DNA from: Maricaulis sp.
GTDB taxonomy: Bacteria; Pseudomonadota; Alphaproteobacteria; Caulobacterales; Maricaulaceae
Assembly (NCBI GenBank): GCA_017643585.1
Contig: JAEPND010000005.1
Location: 62,001-126,000 of the forward strand
Length of the DNA stretch: 64,000 bases
Reading direction: 5' to 3'
In this document: positions 51,157-60,688 of the stretch, piece after piece
Numbering within the stretch: the first letter of the stretch is position 1
Layout of the letters: the number at the start of each line of letters is the position of its first letter
Made by a program: the position numbers and the translations under genes
The notes under the pieces: model-generated
What the model saw: only the letters and a program-made list of their open reading frames with translations
Told to the model about the DNA's origin: nothing
Databases searched by the model: none

Positions 51157-53175
51157 CTATTGGCGGACTGTGAGGCCGACCCACACCCGAGATTCATGCT
51201 CGTGATGGGTGTTGGTGACCTCGCCATCGCCAAAATTCACGTTCTGGGCGTTAAGCGAGAAGCCGACATGCTCGTTGACATCCCATCCGCCGCGGAATGA
51301 GAAGGCGGTATAGCCCTCAACCGGTACGCTGGTGATCGGCCCGAACACCGGCTGCAAGGGCATGTCGATGCTGGAGACATAGTTGACGTAACCATCGGCG
51401 GTGAAACGACCACTGGTCCAGCCGACATGACCGTTGAAGATGTGACTTGGCGTTGCGCCCTCGAAATCGAGTGCCGTGTTGACGCCAAACGGCTGCATAT
51501 CGTCTTCAACGGCCTTGAAGGTGTAGTTCGCGTCCCAGTCAAAACCATCATCAGAACCGCCGGAAAGCGTCAGCTCAACGCCCATGGTCTCGGTGTCACC
51601 GCGGTTGTCGAACAGATAGGTCGGAACCGGGGCAGACGGCGGAAGGAGGTCAGGTGCCATACCAAATACACCCTTCACATCCGAAGTACTTTCCAGGAAG
51701 ACCGCTCCCCGGAATTCGACACCGTTCGACAGCGTGCGGTCATAGGCGATCTCGTAATTGTTGATGATCGCCGGCTCGATGGACGGATTACCCGAAACAC
51801 CGACCATGAACCCACCGCCAATATCTACCGGCAGGGTAAACCCGACGTCGAACATGGTCGGGGCCTGGACACCCTGGGCAGCCGAGAAACGCACAGCACC
51901 ACCGGATTCCGGGCGCCAGACCAGCGCCGCATTGTAGGAGAATTCCTCGTACGAGACCGAGTAGTCATCAGCCGTGAACGCAAAGAACATCGGGTTCGGA
52001 TCGCCGTCCCGGCTCCAGTCCATGCTGTCGAAACGACCGGCAAGCGTCAGGTCGACATTGCTGGAGATGCGGCGGTTCCACATCGCCGAGAACGCCGTCG
52101 TCTCGTATCCAAAGCCGCCATTTCCAGGTTGAGGGAAGGAACCGGCATCACCTTCGCGATACTCCACCGACAGGCGGATGGTATTGTCGGTACCGATCTT
52201 GAAAAGGTTCTGGGCCCGATAGGCAGTCAATTCGGCACTGAGCGGTCCGAAGGCCGGGCCCACGTCTGTCTCGTTGCGATAGGCGGACAGGGTCCAGAAA
52301 CCGAAATCGGAATCGGCCTCCAGATCGACCTTGTAGGACGCCAGTTCGTAGAGTGATGAGGTCGCGTAATAGACTGAGGTATTCTCAGCCCAGAAACCGT
52401 CCGTAAACGTGGTCTCGGCGGAGATGTTGACCTTGTCCGAGAAGCGGTAACGCGCCTGCAGGGCACCGGTCTCCCGCCGATAGCGATCACCGGACAGCTC
52501 TGCGGCATAGGTGTTGGACGCGAAAGGCGTAAATTCGTCTGCCTCGGTATTGCCGTAGGAGAAGCGCACCGCAAAGTCGTCACCAAATGACCGGCCGCCG
52601 ACCATGGAGGCCTCGGTGTATTCATCACCGCCATAGTTCACGCGAGCGACCAGATAGTCCTGTTGCGCCGGATTGCGGGTGATGATGTTCACCACACCGC
52701 CGACAGCGTTGAAGCCGTAAAGCGCTGACTGTGGTCCCTTGACCACCTCAATCTGCTGGATCTCGTCCAGACGAACCGGCAGGGAGGACCAGGCTGTGTA
52801 GCCGTAGGTGTCGATATAGACCTCACGCCCGTTGACCAGCACCAGCAGGCGCGGCGTATAGCCAATTGCGGCGCCGCGAATATTGGTCTGACCGTCGCCG
52901 AAGGCATAGCGCGTCACATCCATACCGCCGAAATGACGAATGATGCCGGGAATGTCGTACTCCGGAAAACGCTGGATGTCGTCCTGAGTGATGATGATCA
53001 TCGTCGCGGGAACGTCAGATGCCCGCTGCGGCGCACCCGTGGCGCCTGCCGTGACCGGTTCACCGAACAGTTCACTCATCATCTGATAATCGAGCGTCTG
53101 CGCAAACGATTGACCGCCCAATGCAGCGCTGGCTGCGAGGGCAGAGACCGTCGTCATAATAATACGAGTATTCAT
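51157..53175 (-). CDS. TonB-dependent receptor paired with YfiR-like protein
   Basis: 672 residues. A signal peptide (VSALAASAALGGQSFA) is followed by a short acidic stretch and a plug domain with QRASDVPATMIIITQDDI, GDGQTNIRGAAIGYTPRLLV and VVKGPQSALYGFNAVGGVVNIIT (partial patterns). The barrel ends RVWVGLTVRQ. The substrate is unknown. The gene follows the YfiR-like gene on the same strand, an arrangement seen in several Proteobacteria. Confidence 0.92.
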   Translation of the reverse strand: MNTRIIMTTVSALAASAALGGQSFAQTLDYQMMSELFGEPVTAGATGAPQRASDVPATMIIITQDDIQRFPEYDIPGIIRHFGGMDVTRYAFGDGQTNIRGAAIGYTPRLLVLVNGREVYIDTYGYTAWSSLPVRLDEIQQIEVVKGPQSALYGFNAVGGVVNIITRNPAQQDYLVARVNYGGDEYTEASMVGGRSFGDDFAVRFSYGNTEADEFTPFASNTYAAELSGDRYRRETGALQARYRFSDKVNISAETTFTDGFWAENTSVYYATSSLYELASYKVDLEADSDFGFWTLSAYRNETDVGPAFGPLSAELTAYRAQNLFKIGTDNTIRLSVEYREGDAGSFPQPGNGGFGYETTAFSAMWNRRISSNVDLTLAGRFDSMDWSRDGDPNPMFFAFTADDYSVSYEEFSYNAALVWRPESGGAVRFSAAQGVQAPTMFDVGFTLPVDIGGGFMVGVSGNPSIEPAIINNYEIAYDRTLSNGVEFRGAVFLESTSDVKGVFGMAPDLLPPSAPVPTYLFDNRGDTETMGVELTLSGGSDDGFDWDANYTFKAVEDDMQPFGVNTALDFEGATPSHIFNGHVGWTSGRFTADGYVNYVSSIDMPLQPVFGPITSVPVEGYTAFSFRGGWDVNEHVGFSLNAQNVNFGDGEVTNTHHEHESRVWVGLTVRQ

Positions 53176-53205
53176 TACTTGACCCTTTAAAATCTTTATT
53201 TGCGC

Positions 53206-53724
53206 CTAGATCTCTTCGATCATCATTGCGAAGGCGGCGGCAAAGGAAACCGAAGCGGCGTTTGCATTGGCACGATTGACGACGATGCGGACTGAGGGCG
53301 CGCTTTGCACACCCATCACGCAACCGCCACTCTCGACACAGCTCATATCGGTTGAAACCGACATGGCACCTGAAGAGTTCACTGCACTTGCAACATTGGA
53401 ATCGCTGGCCGCACTGCCCAGCAGCACGGCGGCGTCAACACCGGAAAGACCTGAAAGATCACTTGACGATACAAGGCGCCCATTGAGCGTGACGCGGCCG
53501 GCGCTCAAGCCGCCTGACATGGCTGAGGCCAGAGCCTGGGCTTCAGCTTCGCTTGCAGCATCATAAACAATAGCGACGGTACGGTCAGAGCCGCTGGCGC
53601 CTTCGACGAACCCCAAGGCACGGCCGATGACTTCCAGGTCGCGGGTGGTGGTTTCCGCCATTGCGGGCGCAGCGACAGCAATCGCGGCAATCGCGGCAAT
53701 CGCGGGGAGGAGGATAGTTCGCAT
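53206..53724 (-). CDS. YfiR/DUF4154-like periplasmic protein
   Basis: 172 residues from ATG 53724 (AAGGGA upstream). The signal peptide contains three copies of a 9-bp repeat coding for Ala-Ile-Ala. The mature domain matches the YfiR/DUF4154 pattern: VAIVYDAASEAEAQALA, DAAVLLGS, and MSCVESGGCVMGV followed by VRIVVNRANANAASVSF. YfiR proteins hold partner signalling enzymes in check in the periplasm, but no diguanylate cyclase or kinase is adjacent. Likely co-transcribed with the TonB receptor 30 bases downstream. Confidence 0.78.
   Translation of the reverse strand: MRTILLPAIAAIAAIAVAAPAMAETTTRDLEVIGRALGFVEGASGSDRTVAIVYDAASEAEAQALASAMSGGLSAGRVTLNGRLVSSSDLSGLSGVDAAVLLGSAASDSNVASAVNSSGAMSVSTDMSCVESGGCVMGVQSAPSVRIVVNRANANAASVSFAAAFAMMIEEI
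53678..53704 (-). repeat. Triple 9-bp repeat in signal peptide
   Basis: Three tandem GCAATCGCG units within the hydrophobic core of the YfiR-like signal peptide. Copy-number change would lengthen or shorten the core by three residues. Confidence 0.7.
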
Positions 53725-53970
53725 GATTGTCCCTTTTGCGGAGGATGAGATGGATCTTCTCAACTTCGCCTGGGACTATGGCTTCCAAGTATTAACCGCA
53801 CCTTTCGTGAGGAGTAATACGATATACATCACAGCTTGAAGTAGTTATATTCTAGAATCTTACTCTTGCTTCTTGTGGTTTTTGATGAAAACCGGAAGCT
53901 GTAATCAGAATCTGACCCCTAGTCGTCTTTTCGCCGTTTTCACATGATGTGTTGATCCTACGGGGTTCAG

Positions 53971-54453
53971 ATGAGCGAAGCTGTACACACACACCAGAAC
54001 GGGCTGACAACCGCCCTGCTCGTATTGTCCACGGCCCTGCTTCCGCTTGGCTTGTTCCTGCCTGCTCTGGTCACCACGCAATTCGCGTTCTGGCAGGGTG
54101 AGCACTCGATCATCGGGGTGGGGTTCAGCCTGCTGGAAGGCGAGGAATACCTGTTGGCTGGCGTCGTCTGGCTGTTCTCGGTGGTGTTTCCGGCCAGCAA
54201 GCTGATCTGGATGTGGCGCCTGAACGCGCACCCCGCCCCCCTGCCCCACAAGGCCGTCCGGCGACTGGAATGGTTCGGGAAGTGGTCGATGGGCGATGTC
54301 TTCATCATCGCCCTGATCGTGTTTTCAGCCCGCAGCAATTCCATACTCGATGTCAGTATCGCGCCGGGACTGGTTGCGTTTGCCGCATCGGTCGTGCTGG
54401 CCATGTTCGCCTCCGGCCGCCTGGCCCGGCGCGTGGCTCAGCCCTCGGACTGA
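53971..54453 (+). CDS. PqiA-like (paraquat-inducible A) membrane protein
   Basis: 160 residues, four hydrophobic segments, single PqiA domain. The motif RRLEWFGKWSMGDVFIIALIV (partial) is diagnostic. PqiA-type proteins work with MCE proteins in envelope lipid transport; an Mla/MCE operon lies 6 kb away at 60062-63560. The gene converges on the MarR gene with a 16-base overlap. Confidence 0.88.
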   Translation: MSEAVHTHQNGLTTALLVLSTALLPLGLFLPALVTTQFAFWQGEHSIIGVGFSLLEGEEYLLAGVVWLFSVVFPASKLIWMWRLNAHPAPLPHKAVRRLEWFGKWSMGDVFIIALIVFSARSNSILDVSIAPGLVAFAASVVLAMFASGRLARRVAQPSD

Positions 54454-54905
54454 TCCAGCAAGTCCTGCGCACTGACTCGGATCTTTTCGAGCAGCCCTGC
54501 CAGCTGGGCACGCTCGCCCGGGCTCAACCGCTCGAGCAGTCGCGCCTCTGCATCCAGAGCCATCGGCACCACATCCTGATAGACATCCTGCCCCGCCAAG
54601 GTCAGGTGAAGAAGACGCGAACGGCCATCACCCGCATGGGCCACGCGTTCGACCAGGCCACGCTCCACCAGGCTCTTTACCGCCCTAGACACAGCGACCT
54701 TGTCCATGGCCGCAAGCTCAGCGAGGTCCTGGGCGGTGATCGACCGCCCCTCGCCCAGAATGGCCAGTGTTCGCCATTCCCAGATCGACAAGCCGAACCG
54801 GGCGCGATAGGCGCGCGCCACCATGCGACTGACGCGGTTGGAGGTAATGGCCAGACGATAGGGCAGGTATTCGGGCAGGCTCAGCGCGGGTTTCTTGGTG
54901 CTCAT
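54438..54905 (-). CDS. MarR family transcriptional regulator
   Basis: 155 residues from ATG 54905. The winged helix is clear (LSIWEWRTLAILGEGRSITAQDLAELAAMDKVAVSRAVKSL, partial) with the wing GLVERVAHAGDGRSRLLHLT. It starts 85 bases from the divergent FAH-family gene, so it probably controls the FAH/MaiA pair in response to an aromatic compound; this is inferred from position. Confidence 0.9.
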   Translation of the reverse strand: MSTKKPALSLPEYLPYRLAITSNRVSRMVARAYRARFGLSIWEWRTLAILGEGRSITAQDLAELAAMDKVAVSRAVKSLVERGLVERVAHAGDGRSRLLHLTLAGQDVYQDVVPMALDAEARLLERLSPGERAQLAGLLEKIRVSAQDLLDQSEG

Positions 54906-54990
54906 CGGCCTGTTGAACCACACCGACTCGCCTGTGGACAAGCCTCGCCAATACTCGACCGTGCAGGTCCGCGCAGGCTATGGAGATATC

Positions 54991-55638
54991 ATGACCGACC
55001 TTATCACCCCTCCTGACCTGCCCCGCCTTCAAATTGACCGGGATGACCGAACTTATCCGGTTGGCCGCATCTTCTGCATTGGCCGCAATTACGCCGAGCA
55101 CGCGGCAGAGATGGGCTCACCGCCCGAGCCGATATTCTTCATGAAGCCTGCGAGCGCTGCGACTCAAGACTCTGAAATCGCATATCCTATTGCCACTGAA
55201 GATGTGCACCATGAAATCGAGCTGGTGCTGGCCCTGGGCGAGGACCGCGAGATTATCGGCTGCGCAGCCGGGGTCGACCTGACCCGCCGGGACCTGCAGG
55301 CCCGCATGAAGGCCAAGTCTGCCCCCTGGGAGATCGCCAAGGCCTTCGATCAATCCGCAATCCTGGGCCCACTCCGTCTCGGCCCACCCCCTGAGATGGG
55401 CGCTATATCCCTGTCTGTAAACGGAAAACCCCGCCAAGCCGGCCGCCTTGAAGATATGATCCTGCCACCGCATACGATGCTGGACGCACTGTCCGCATTG
55501 TTCGAACTGAAGCCGGGCGACCTGATTTTCACAGGTACGCCGGCCGGCGTGGGCGCACTGGCCCCCGGAGATGATATTGTCGGCAGGATCGATGATCTGC
55601 CGGAGTTAAGATTCAACATGAAGGAGCGCGCAGTATGA
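54991..55638 (+). CDS. Fumarylacetoacetate hydrolase family protein
   Basis: 215 residues from ATG 54991 (GGAGAT upstream). GRIFCIGRNYAEHAAEMG, the metal ligands in VHHEIELVLALG, and LIFTGTPAGVG are conserved in fumarylpyruvate and acylpyruvate hydrolases. With the MaiA-like enzyme downstream it would complete gentisate or homogentisate ring-cleavage degradation; the short form favours fumarylpyruvate hydrolase. Overlaps maiA by four bases. Confidence 0.9.
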   Translation: MTDLITPPDLPRLQIDRDDRTYPVGRIFCIGRNYAEHAAEMGSPPEPIFFMKPASAATQDSEIAYPIATEDVHHEIELVLALGEDREIIGCAAGVDLTRRDLQARMKAKSAPWEIAKAFDQSAILGPLRLGPPPEMGAISLSVNGKPRQAGRLEDMILPPHTMLDALSALFELKPGDLIFTGTPAGVGALAPGDDIVGRIDDLPELRFNMKERAV

Positions 55639-56285
55639 GCGTGAAATTGTATGGATACTGGCGCTCCAGCGCCGCCTACCGCCTGCGCATCGCCCTGAAT
55701 CTCAAGGGCATTGAATACGAACAGGTCTCGATCAACCTCAAGGACGGCGAGCAGACCGGCGATGCGTGGCTGAACATTCAGCCCCAGGGACTGGTCCCGG
55801 TCCTGGAGGTCGACGGACAGAAGCTGGTGCAATCTCCCGCCATTCTGGAATGGATCGAAGAGACCTGGCCCACCCCGCCCCTCTTGCCGACAGACGCTTC
55901 GGAGCGTGCGCTCGTGCGCGGCTGGGCTGCGGCGATCGGGTGCGATATCCACCCGGTCCAGAACCTGCGCATTCTCAAGGCCGCCGCTGCCATCGATGGC
56001 AGCGGTCTGGCCGGCATGAAAGCCTGGGCCAATACCTGGATCAGTCGGGGGCTGGACGGGCTGGAAGCCCTTGTGGCCGCTCATCCGCGCGAAGGCGCAC
56101 ACCTGTTTGGCGACGCCCCCGGCATGGCGGAGATCTACCTGGTTCCACAACTATATAACGCCCGGCGCTGGGGCGTGGATGTCAGCCAGTTCCTGACCCT
56201 GGCCAAGGCCGAAGCCGCAGCACTCGCACTGCCAGCCTTCCAGGCAGCCGAGCCGGAACGCCAGCCCGATGCCGTAGTAGACTAG
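55635..56285 (+). CDS. maiA: Maleylacetoacetate/maleylpyruvate isomerase (zeta GST)
   Basis: 216 residues. The zeta-class motif YWRSSAAYRLRIALNLKGIEYE (partial) carries the SSxxxR active site, and NIQPQGLVPVLEVDG and GDAPGMAEIYLVPQLYNARRW follow. The enzyme isomerises cis ring-cleavage products with glutathione. Operon with the FAH-family gene. Confidence 0.92.
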   Translation: MSVKLYGYWRSSAAYRLRIALNLKGIEYEQVSINLKDGEQTGDAWLNIQPQGLVPVLEVDGQKLVQSPAILEWIEETWPTPPLLPTDASERALVRGWAAAIGCDIHPVQNLRILKAAAAIDGSGLAGMKAWANTWISRGLDGLEALVAAHPREGAHLFGDAPGMAEIYLVPQLYNARRWGVDVSQFLTLAKAEAAALALPAFQAAEPERQPDAVVD

Positions 56286-57478
56286 GAGCTGCGGGAGAGT
56301 GGTAGCTGGCGGCCATAGGTCAAGGACCGCCAGGCCCACTCCAAGGGACCATACCGGTAACGCGCCAGCCAGAGCGGCGACCAGACCAGCTGGATGCCCC
56401 AGACTGCAAGGACAATGATCAACTGTCCGACGCGGTCTACCTCTCCGAACAGGCCGAGCCCCGGCATGCCAACGAAGATGAAGGTCATCAACAGGGTCTG
56501 CGTCAGGTAATTGGTAAACGCCATCCGCCCGCACTGGGCGAGAAGATTGGTGACGCCGCGCAGCCAGCCGGACTGACAGATCAGCATCACCAGCGCCGCA
56601 TAGCCAAAGGCGAGCACCAGGGATCCGACGTATTGCGCCAGCGTGGTCAGCCAGGCTGAGGCGGGATCGAAATTGCTGACCAGGCCCTGCGTCGCGCTCC
56701 AGCCACACATCAAGAGACCTGTGGGGATGGCGATCGCGACAGCGCGAAGATAGCGCTCTCGGGACCAGCCCAGGGTCAGGAAACCCAGACGGAACAGCGC
56801 CATGCCCAACAGCATGACGCCGGCGATCCGGCCACCGAAAACGACGAGTTGCATCAGCTGGGCGATCAGCGCCGTTCCCATATTATAGGGTAGCCGATCG
56901 AAAAAACCGGCCTGGTAGAGGGCCGTGACGTTGGCAATGCTTTCCGGCGTGTGTCCCATGGCTTCAGCACCGGTTGTATCCTCTCCGACGAGGCCGACGA
57001 TGGCCGCTCCGGAAACCATCAACAGGCCGGTAAAGGCGATGAGACCTAGCCCCAGCCCAACCTGCCCCATCGGCGTCATGCGTCGCGCCGTGACCACCAC
57101 CATGCCAGCCAGCGCGTACGGGACCAGGATATCGCCGTACCAGAATATGTAGGCGTGGATCATGCCGAACATCAAAAGCCAGCTCATGCGGCGCCAGTGC
57201 CGACGATGCGCGGCGTCACCGGTTCCCAGCATCAGGATGATGCCGGCGCCGAACATGGCCGAGAACAAGGTGATGAACTTCGAGGCAAAGAAAGTCTGCG
57301 TGATCCACCAGACCGCCTGGTTTGCGGGCTGGTCGAAGCCCCCCTGGATATACGGGAAGTCTGCCGCGACATAGGACATGGAAAAGAACTGCACATTCAC
57401 CATCAAGATGCCGAGCACGGCCACACCGCGCAGTGTGTCCAGGCACTCGAATCGTGTCGCACGCGGCGCTGTCGGCAT
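56282..57478 (-). CDS. DUF418 family membrane protein
   Basis: 398 residues from ATG 57478 (GGGGGAAC upstream), about ten hydrophobic segments. RFECLDTLRGVAVLGILMVN at the start and FTNYLTQTLLMTFIF plus GPLEWAWRSLTYGRQLPL near the end are DUF418/YeiB hallmarks. Function unknown. Converges on maiA with a four-base overlap. Confidence 0.9.
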   Translation of the reverse strand: MPTAPRATRFECLDTLRGVAVLGILMVNVQFFSMSYVAADFPYIQGGFDQPANQAVWWITQTFFASKFITLFSAMFGAGIILMLGTGDAAHRRHWRRMSWLLMFGMIHAYIFWYGDILVPYALAGMVVVTARRMTPMGQVGLGLGLIAFTGLLMVSGAAIVGLVGEDTTGAEAMGHTPESIANVTALYQAGFFDRLPYNMGTALIAQLMQLVVFGGRIAGVMLLGMALFRLGFLTLGWSRERYLRAVAIAIPTGLLMCGWSATQGLVSNFDPASAWLTTLAQYVGSLVLAFGYAALVMLICQSGWLRGVTNLLAQCGRMAFTNYLTQTLLMTFIFVGMPGLGLFGEVDRVGQLIIVLAVWGIQLVWSPLWLARYRYGPLEWAWRSLTYGRQLPLSRSS

Positions 57479-57621
57479 GGAGTTCCCCCAGAGTGTGAAA
57501 ATGTCCGGTTTCTGCCGCAATCTTACAGAAGTTTCACCGGCCTCACCTTGATTGTGAATTGTATCTTCGAATGCGCCAGAGCATATGGCAACCGTCCTTA
57601 TTCGTGAGGGAGCAGGGTCCT

Positions 57622-57852
57622 ATGTCGACCTTTATTGCAGAATTGATCGAATGGCTGGCGGTATTCTCGATGTCCCTGATGGGCATTGAATACTCGCGTG
57701 TGATTGACTGCGCCGACACCGGCGCAGAGGCAAGCGCGATCAGCTATGTCGAATACGTTGATTACACACCGGCCCAGCCTGTCGCCTTCCGTTTTGAGGG
57801 CTGCGACACGCAAGACAGCAGCGAAATCCGCTTTCAGACGATCAACGCCTGA
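57622..57852 (+). CDS. Small hypothetical protein
   Basis: 76 residues from ATG 57622 (AGGGTCCT upstream). An N-terminal hydrophobic stretch (FIAELIEWLAVFSMSLMGI) is followed by a polar part with two cysteines. Not recognised. The 215 bases after it hold a possible CtrA-type box and otherwise nothing I can name. Confidence 0.55.
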   Translation: MSTFIAELIEWLAVFSMSLMGIEYSRVIDCADTGAEASAISYVEYVDYTPAQPVAFRFEGCDTQDSSEIRFQTINA

Positions 57853-57985
57853 TCAAGCCGATTATCGCGGTCTGACGCGCGCGCCGACGCGCGAACGCTG
57901 GCTGTATTCGCTCAAATTTTCCCGGGCAAATATCCAATTTGCATAGTTTATCTGTGTCTAAGCTGCGCCATTGTGCGTATGCTTG

Positions 57986-58001
57986 TTATAAATTGATTAA
58001 C
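57986..58001 (+). promoter_or_regulatory. Possible CtrA-type box upstream of tipN-like gene
   Basis: TTATAAATTGATTAAC differs from TTAA-N7-TTAAC at one base; it lies 67 bases before ATG 58068. Confidence 0.45.
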
Positions 58002-58067
58002 CCGATGGTTTTTCCGACGCAGGGCTGGCGCGAAGAAGTCGCGCGCCCGGTCAAGACGAGCACTTCC

Positions 58068-60065
58068 ATGACCGGAAATACACAAAATAAAACAAACACA
58101 TTGTCCGATATCGATGTCCTGCCTGATGCAGCCGACGCGCCGTTGATGGCCAGTATCGACCAGGCGATCAGCGACGAATCGCAACCGGCCGGAAATGGCA
58201 AGCGCAAACCGTCTGCAACGACGCCCGGCGCCTGGCTGATCTGGATCGGCAACTCCTTTGGATTGCTCTGGCTGGGTGCGGCAGGCGCCTTTTTGTGGGG
58301 TTACCTCGGACTGCAAAGCCTGGATAGGCTGACCCAGTTCGGATTTGGACAGCTGACGGGTCTGGCGGCTTTCGTCCTTACCCCGGCCCTGCTCTTCATC
58401 ATGTGCGGCCTCATGGCGCGTGAAATTGCACGCAATTCTGCCAATACGGACCGGGTGGAAGATGCCATCCATCGCCTGGCTGACCCGGCGGCCTATACCG
58501 AAGGCCAGGTGCGCAATCTGGCAACAGCTGTGTCCGGCGAGGTGGAGCGCATCAACTCCGCCATGGACAGCGCCCTCGCCCGTCTCGCTGCCATGGAAGA
58601 AGTCATCAATCACCACGCTGAAACGCTGGAACAATCTGCGGGCGACGCACACACACGCACGGAAACCCTGCTGGGTGGACTGCGCAAGGAACGCCTGCGG
58701 CTGAGCGAAGTCTCCGAGTCCCTCGATGACAAGGCCGCGCTGATCGCCGCCGCCATCTCTGACCAATCGAAAATGGTCGCTGCTGCCGCCGAGCTCGCCG
58801 CCAGCCAGGCCAACGACACCGAACAGAAAATTCTCGCCAGCGTGGAAACGCTCAATGATGCCAGCGTGAAGATTTCCGATCGTGGCCAGATGGTCTCCAC
58901 CAAGATTGCAGAACGTATCGAAAATCTCGGCGAGATGTCCGACACTCTCAAGGAGCGCGCTGAGAACCTCGATGCGGCCTATGTGAAACACCGCAAGCGC
59001 CTCAATGATGCCGGCGAAGCCCTGCGCCAGGAGCAGGAAAAGATCGCCGCGGCGCTCGATTTCCACCGGGCGGAACTGGAAACCATGGTCACCACGGCAC
59101 GTGATGGCGCAGAGGCACTCAATTCCGCAACGACGGATGGATCTGCGGCCTTCCGCGATGCGGTCGAGGACGCGCTGAGCCGTTCGCGTGATCTGGCCGG
59201 GGATATCCGCAAGGAATCCGAGCATGCCGCGCGTGAGCATGAAAGCGCGCTGGCCCGGCTGGTCGCCTCCGCCCAGGAAGCCAAAACCATATCCGAGGCC
59301 GCTATTGCGGCGATCGAGGATCAGGCAGATACGGTCGCCAACAAGGTCCAGCAGGCGAATGAGGCGGCCTATGAAGCGGCCAATCGCTCCGACCAGGCCT
59401 TCGAGATGCGCCTCGCCGAGGCCGAGAAGCTGACCGCGAAGGCCTCACAGGCCGCCGATGACGCGGCCGAGAGTGTGCGTCGACGCCTGGAAGCCGTACT
59501 GGCCTCCGCTCGCGCGGAGACCCAAACCGTTGAGCGCCAGGTCGAGACCATGACCGAACGCCTCGATGAATTGCCGGGACTGGCCAGGGACCGCGCTCAG
59601 GATGCTGCTGATGCTCTGCGGCGCGGACTGGAGGGGCTCAATGCCGCCGCCATGGCCGCCGCCGAGGAAGCCCAGGAAATCGATGCGGCCTTCCAGGCGC
59701 GCATTCGCCAGAACTATGAATTGCTGAGTGATTTCATGCTGCGCATGGGATCTGTGGCCGGAGGGCGCCGAGCGCCGGAACTCGGGCTGAACGAGGTGCC
59801 TTCGCCGCTGCCGCGTCGTCCGCGTAACTCGGATGCGGACACGGCGTCACCCAGCGCAGATAATGATGCGGTGACACCATCCACAGATGACATGCATCGG
59901 CCCCTGACCGGCATCAAGCCGTCGACTGAGCCGTCGAATGCGGAAAACAGTGTGGGCTTCCCGGAGCGGGACAGTCAAAACTCCCGCAAGGATCCGGGCT
60001 GGCGCTGGAAAGACCTGCTCTCCTCCATGCCGGAGGATGATGACGGACGACCGGGCGGCCGCTAG
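58068..60065 (+). CDS. TipN-like polar coiled-coil membrane protein
   Basis: 665 residues from ATG 58068; ATG 58005 is possible, but it would start only four bases after the CtrA-type box. A polar N-terminus is followed by two membrane helices (about 54-80 and 94-118), then a long Ala/Glu-rich coiled coil (about 125-590) and a disordered Pro/Ser-rich tail. Two helices plus a long coiled coil is the plan of Caulobacter TipN, the birth-scar marker that orients the flagellum and division. The call rests on architecture and the lineage, not on a recognised motif; a generic chromosome-segregation-like coiled-coil protein is the alternative. Confidence 0.5.
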   Translation: MTGNTQNKTNTLSDIDVLPDAADAPLMASIDQAISDESQPAGNGKRKPSATTPGAWLIWIGNSFGLLWLGAAGAFLWGYLGLQSLDRLTQFGFGQLTGLAAFVLTPALLFIMCGLMAREIARNSANTDRVEDAIHRLADPAAYTEGQVRNLATAVSGEVERINSAMDSALARLAAMEEVINHHAETLEQSAGDAHTRTETLLGGLRKERLRLSEVSESLDDKAALIAAAISDQSKMVAAAAELAASQANDTEQKILASVETLNDASVKISDRGQMVSTKIAERIENLGEMSDTLKERAENLDAAYVKHRKRLNDAGEALRQEQEKIAAALDFHRAELETMVTTARDGAEALNSATTDGSAAFRDAVEDALSRSRDLAGDIRKESEHAAREHESALARLVASAQEAKTISEAAIAAIEDQADTVANKVQQANEAAYEAANRSDQAFEMRLAEAEKLTAKASQAADDAAESVRRRLEAVLASARAETQTVERQVETMTERLDELPGLARDRAQDAADALRRGLEGLNAAAMAAAEEAQEIDAAFQARIRQNYELLSDFMLRMGSVAGGRRAPELGLNEVPSPLPRRPRNSDADTASPSADNDAVTPSTDDMHRPLTGIKPSTEPSNAENSVGFPERDSQNSRKDPGWRWKDLLSSMPEDDDGRPGGR

Positions 60066-60688
60066 CCGCGCGCCCGGATCGCCGTACTCGTCCAATCGGC
60101 AAGCTCACCAGCCACCTGGGTCGAGGCCGCGTTGAACGCATCCACGACTGAAGTGACATTATTGCTGCTTGCCCGTCGCGTGGTCGAGAAGACGCGTGAC
60201 GCCACGAGCTCGCGACCGCTTTCCTCAACCAATCGGGCCATGAAGCGCACACGGATCAGCGGCGCGCCAGTCTCGCCTTGATCATAGACGGCTTCGAAGG
60301 AACGCAGATCTATGCGCAACTCGTACTCGCCGCGAACAGCATCGCTCGGATAGACCGGATCAACCCCGTTACCTTCGGCATGGAAGGTATCCACGATCAG
60401 GCTCTGCAAGGCGACCGGCGCCGGCGATATCCACGCCGCGCCCGACAGATAGGCCAGATGCCCCGGGCCACGCTCGATCGCGATATCATCGCTCGCCAGG
60501 CCAGCGGGGGCACGTGGGCGTTCAATTTCAACAATCACACCCGGCGGGTTTTCGCTGTTGCGTGCAACGGGCGATGACAGACGATAAACGGCGACCGGCT
60601 CGGTTTCCGGCAGGATGGAGACACAGGCAGAAGCCGACAGAGCTGTCAGGCCCGCCAGCAGGAATTTGATGGAACGCGATGCACTCAT
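60062..60688 (-). CDS. ABC-type transport auxiliary lipoprotein (PqiC/MlaX-like)
   Basis: 208 residues. Lipobox LSASAC with lipidated C22. The mature domain has the family pattern YRLSSP, VIVEIERPRAPAGLASDDIAIERG (partial), YLSGAAWISPAPVALQSLIVDTF and ELVASRVFSTTRRASSNN. These outer-membrane lipoproteins accompany MCE transporters. It overlaps mlaD by four bases and the convergent tipN-like stop by four. Confidence 0.88.
   Translation of the reverse strand: MSASRSIKFLLAGLTALSASACVSILPETEPVAVYRLSSPVARNSENPPGVIVEIERPRAPAGLASDDIAIERGPGHLAYLSGAAWISPAPVALQSLIVDTFHAEGNGVDPVYPSDAVRGEYELRIDLRSFEAVYDQGETGAPLIRVRFMARLVEESGRELVASRVFSTTRRASSNNVTSVVDAFNAASTQVAGELADWTSTAIRARG

Noticed and set aside
57948-59240. 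430-codon minus-strand frame opposite the tipN-like gene
   Set aside because: Mirror of the plus-strand coiled coil; no start signal or conserved motif.
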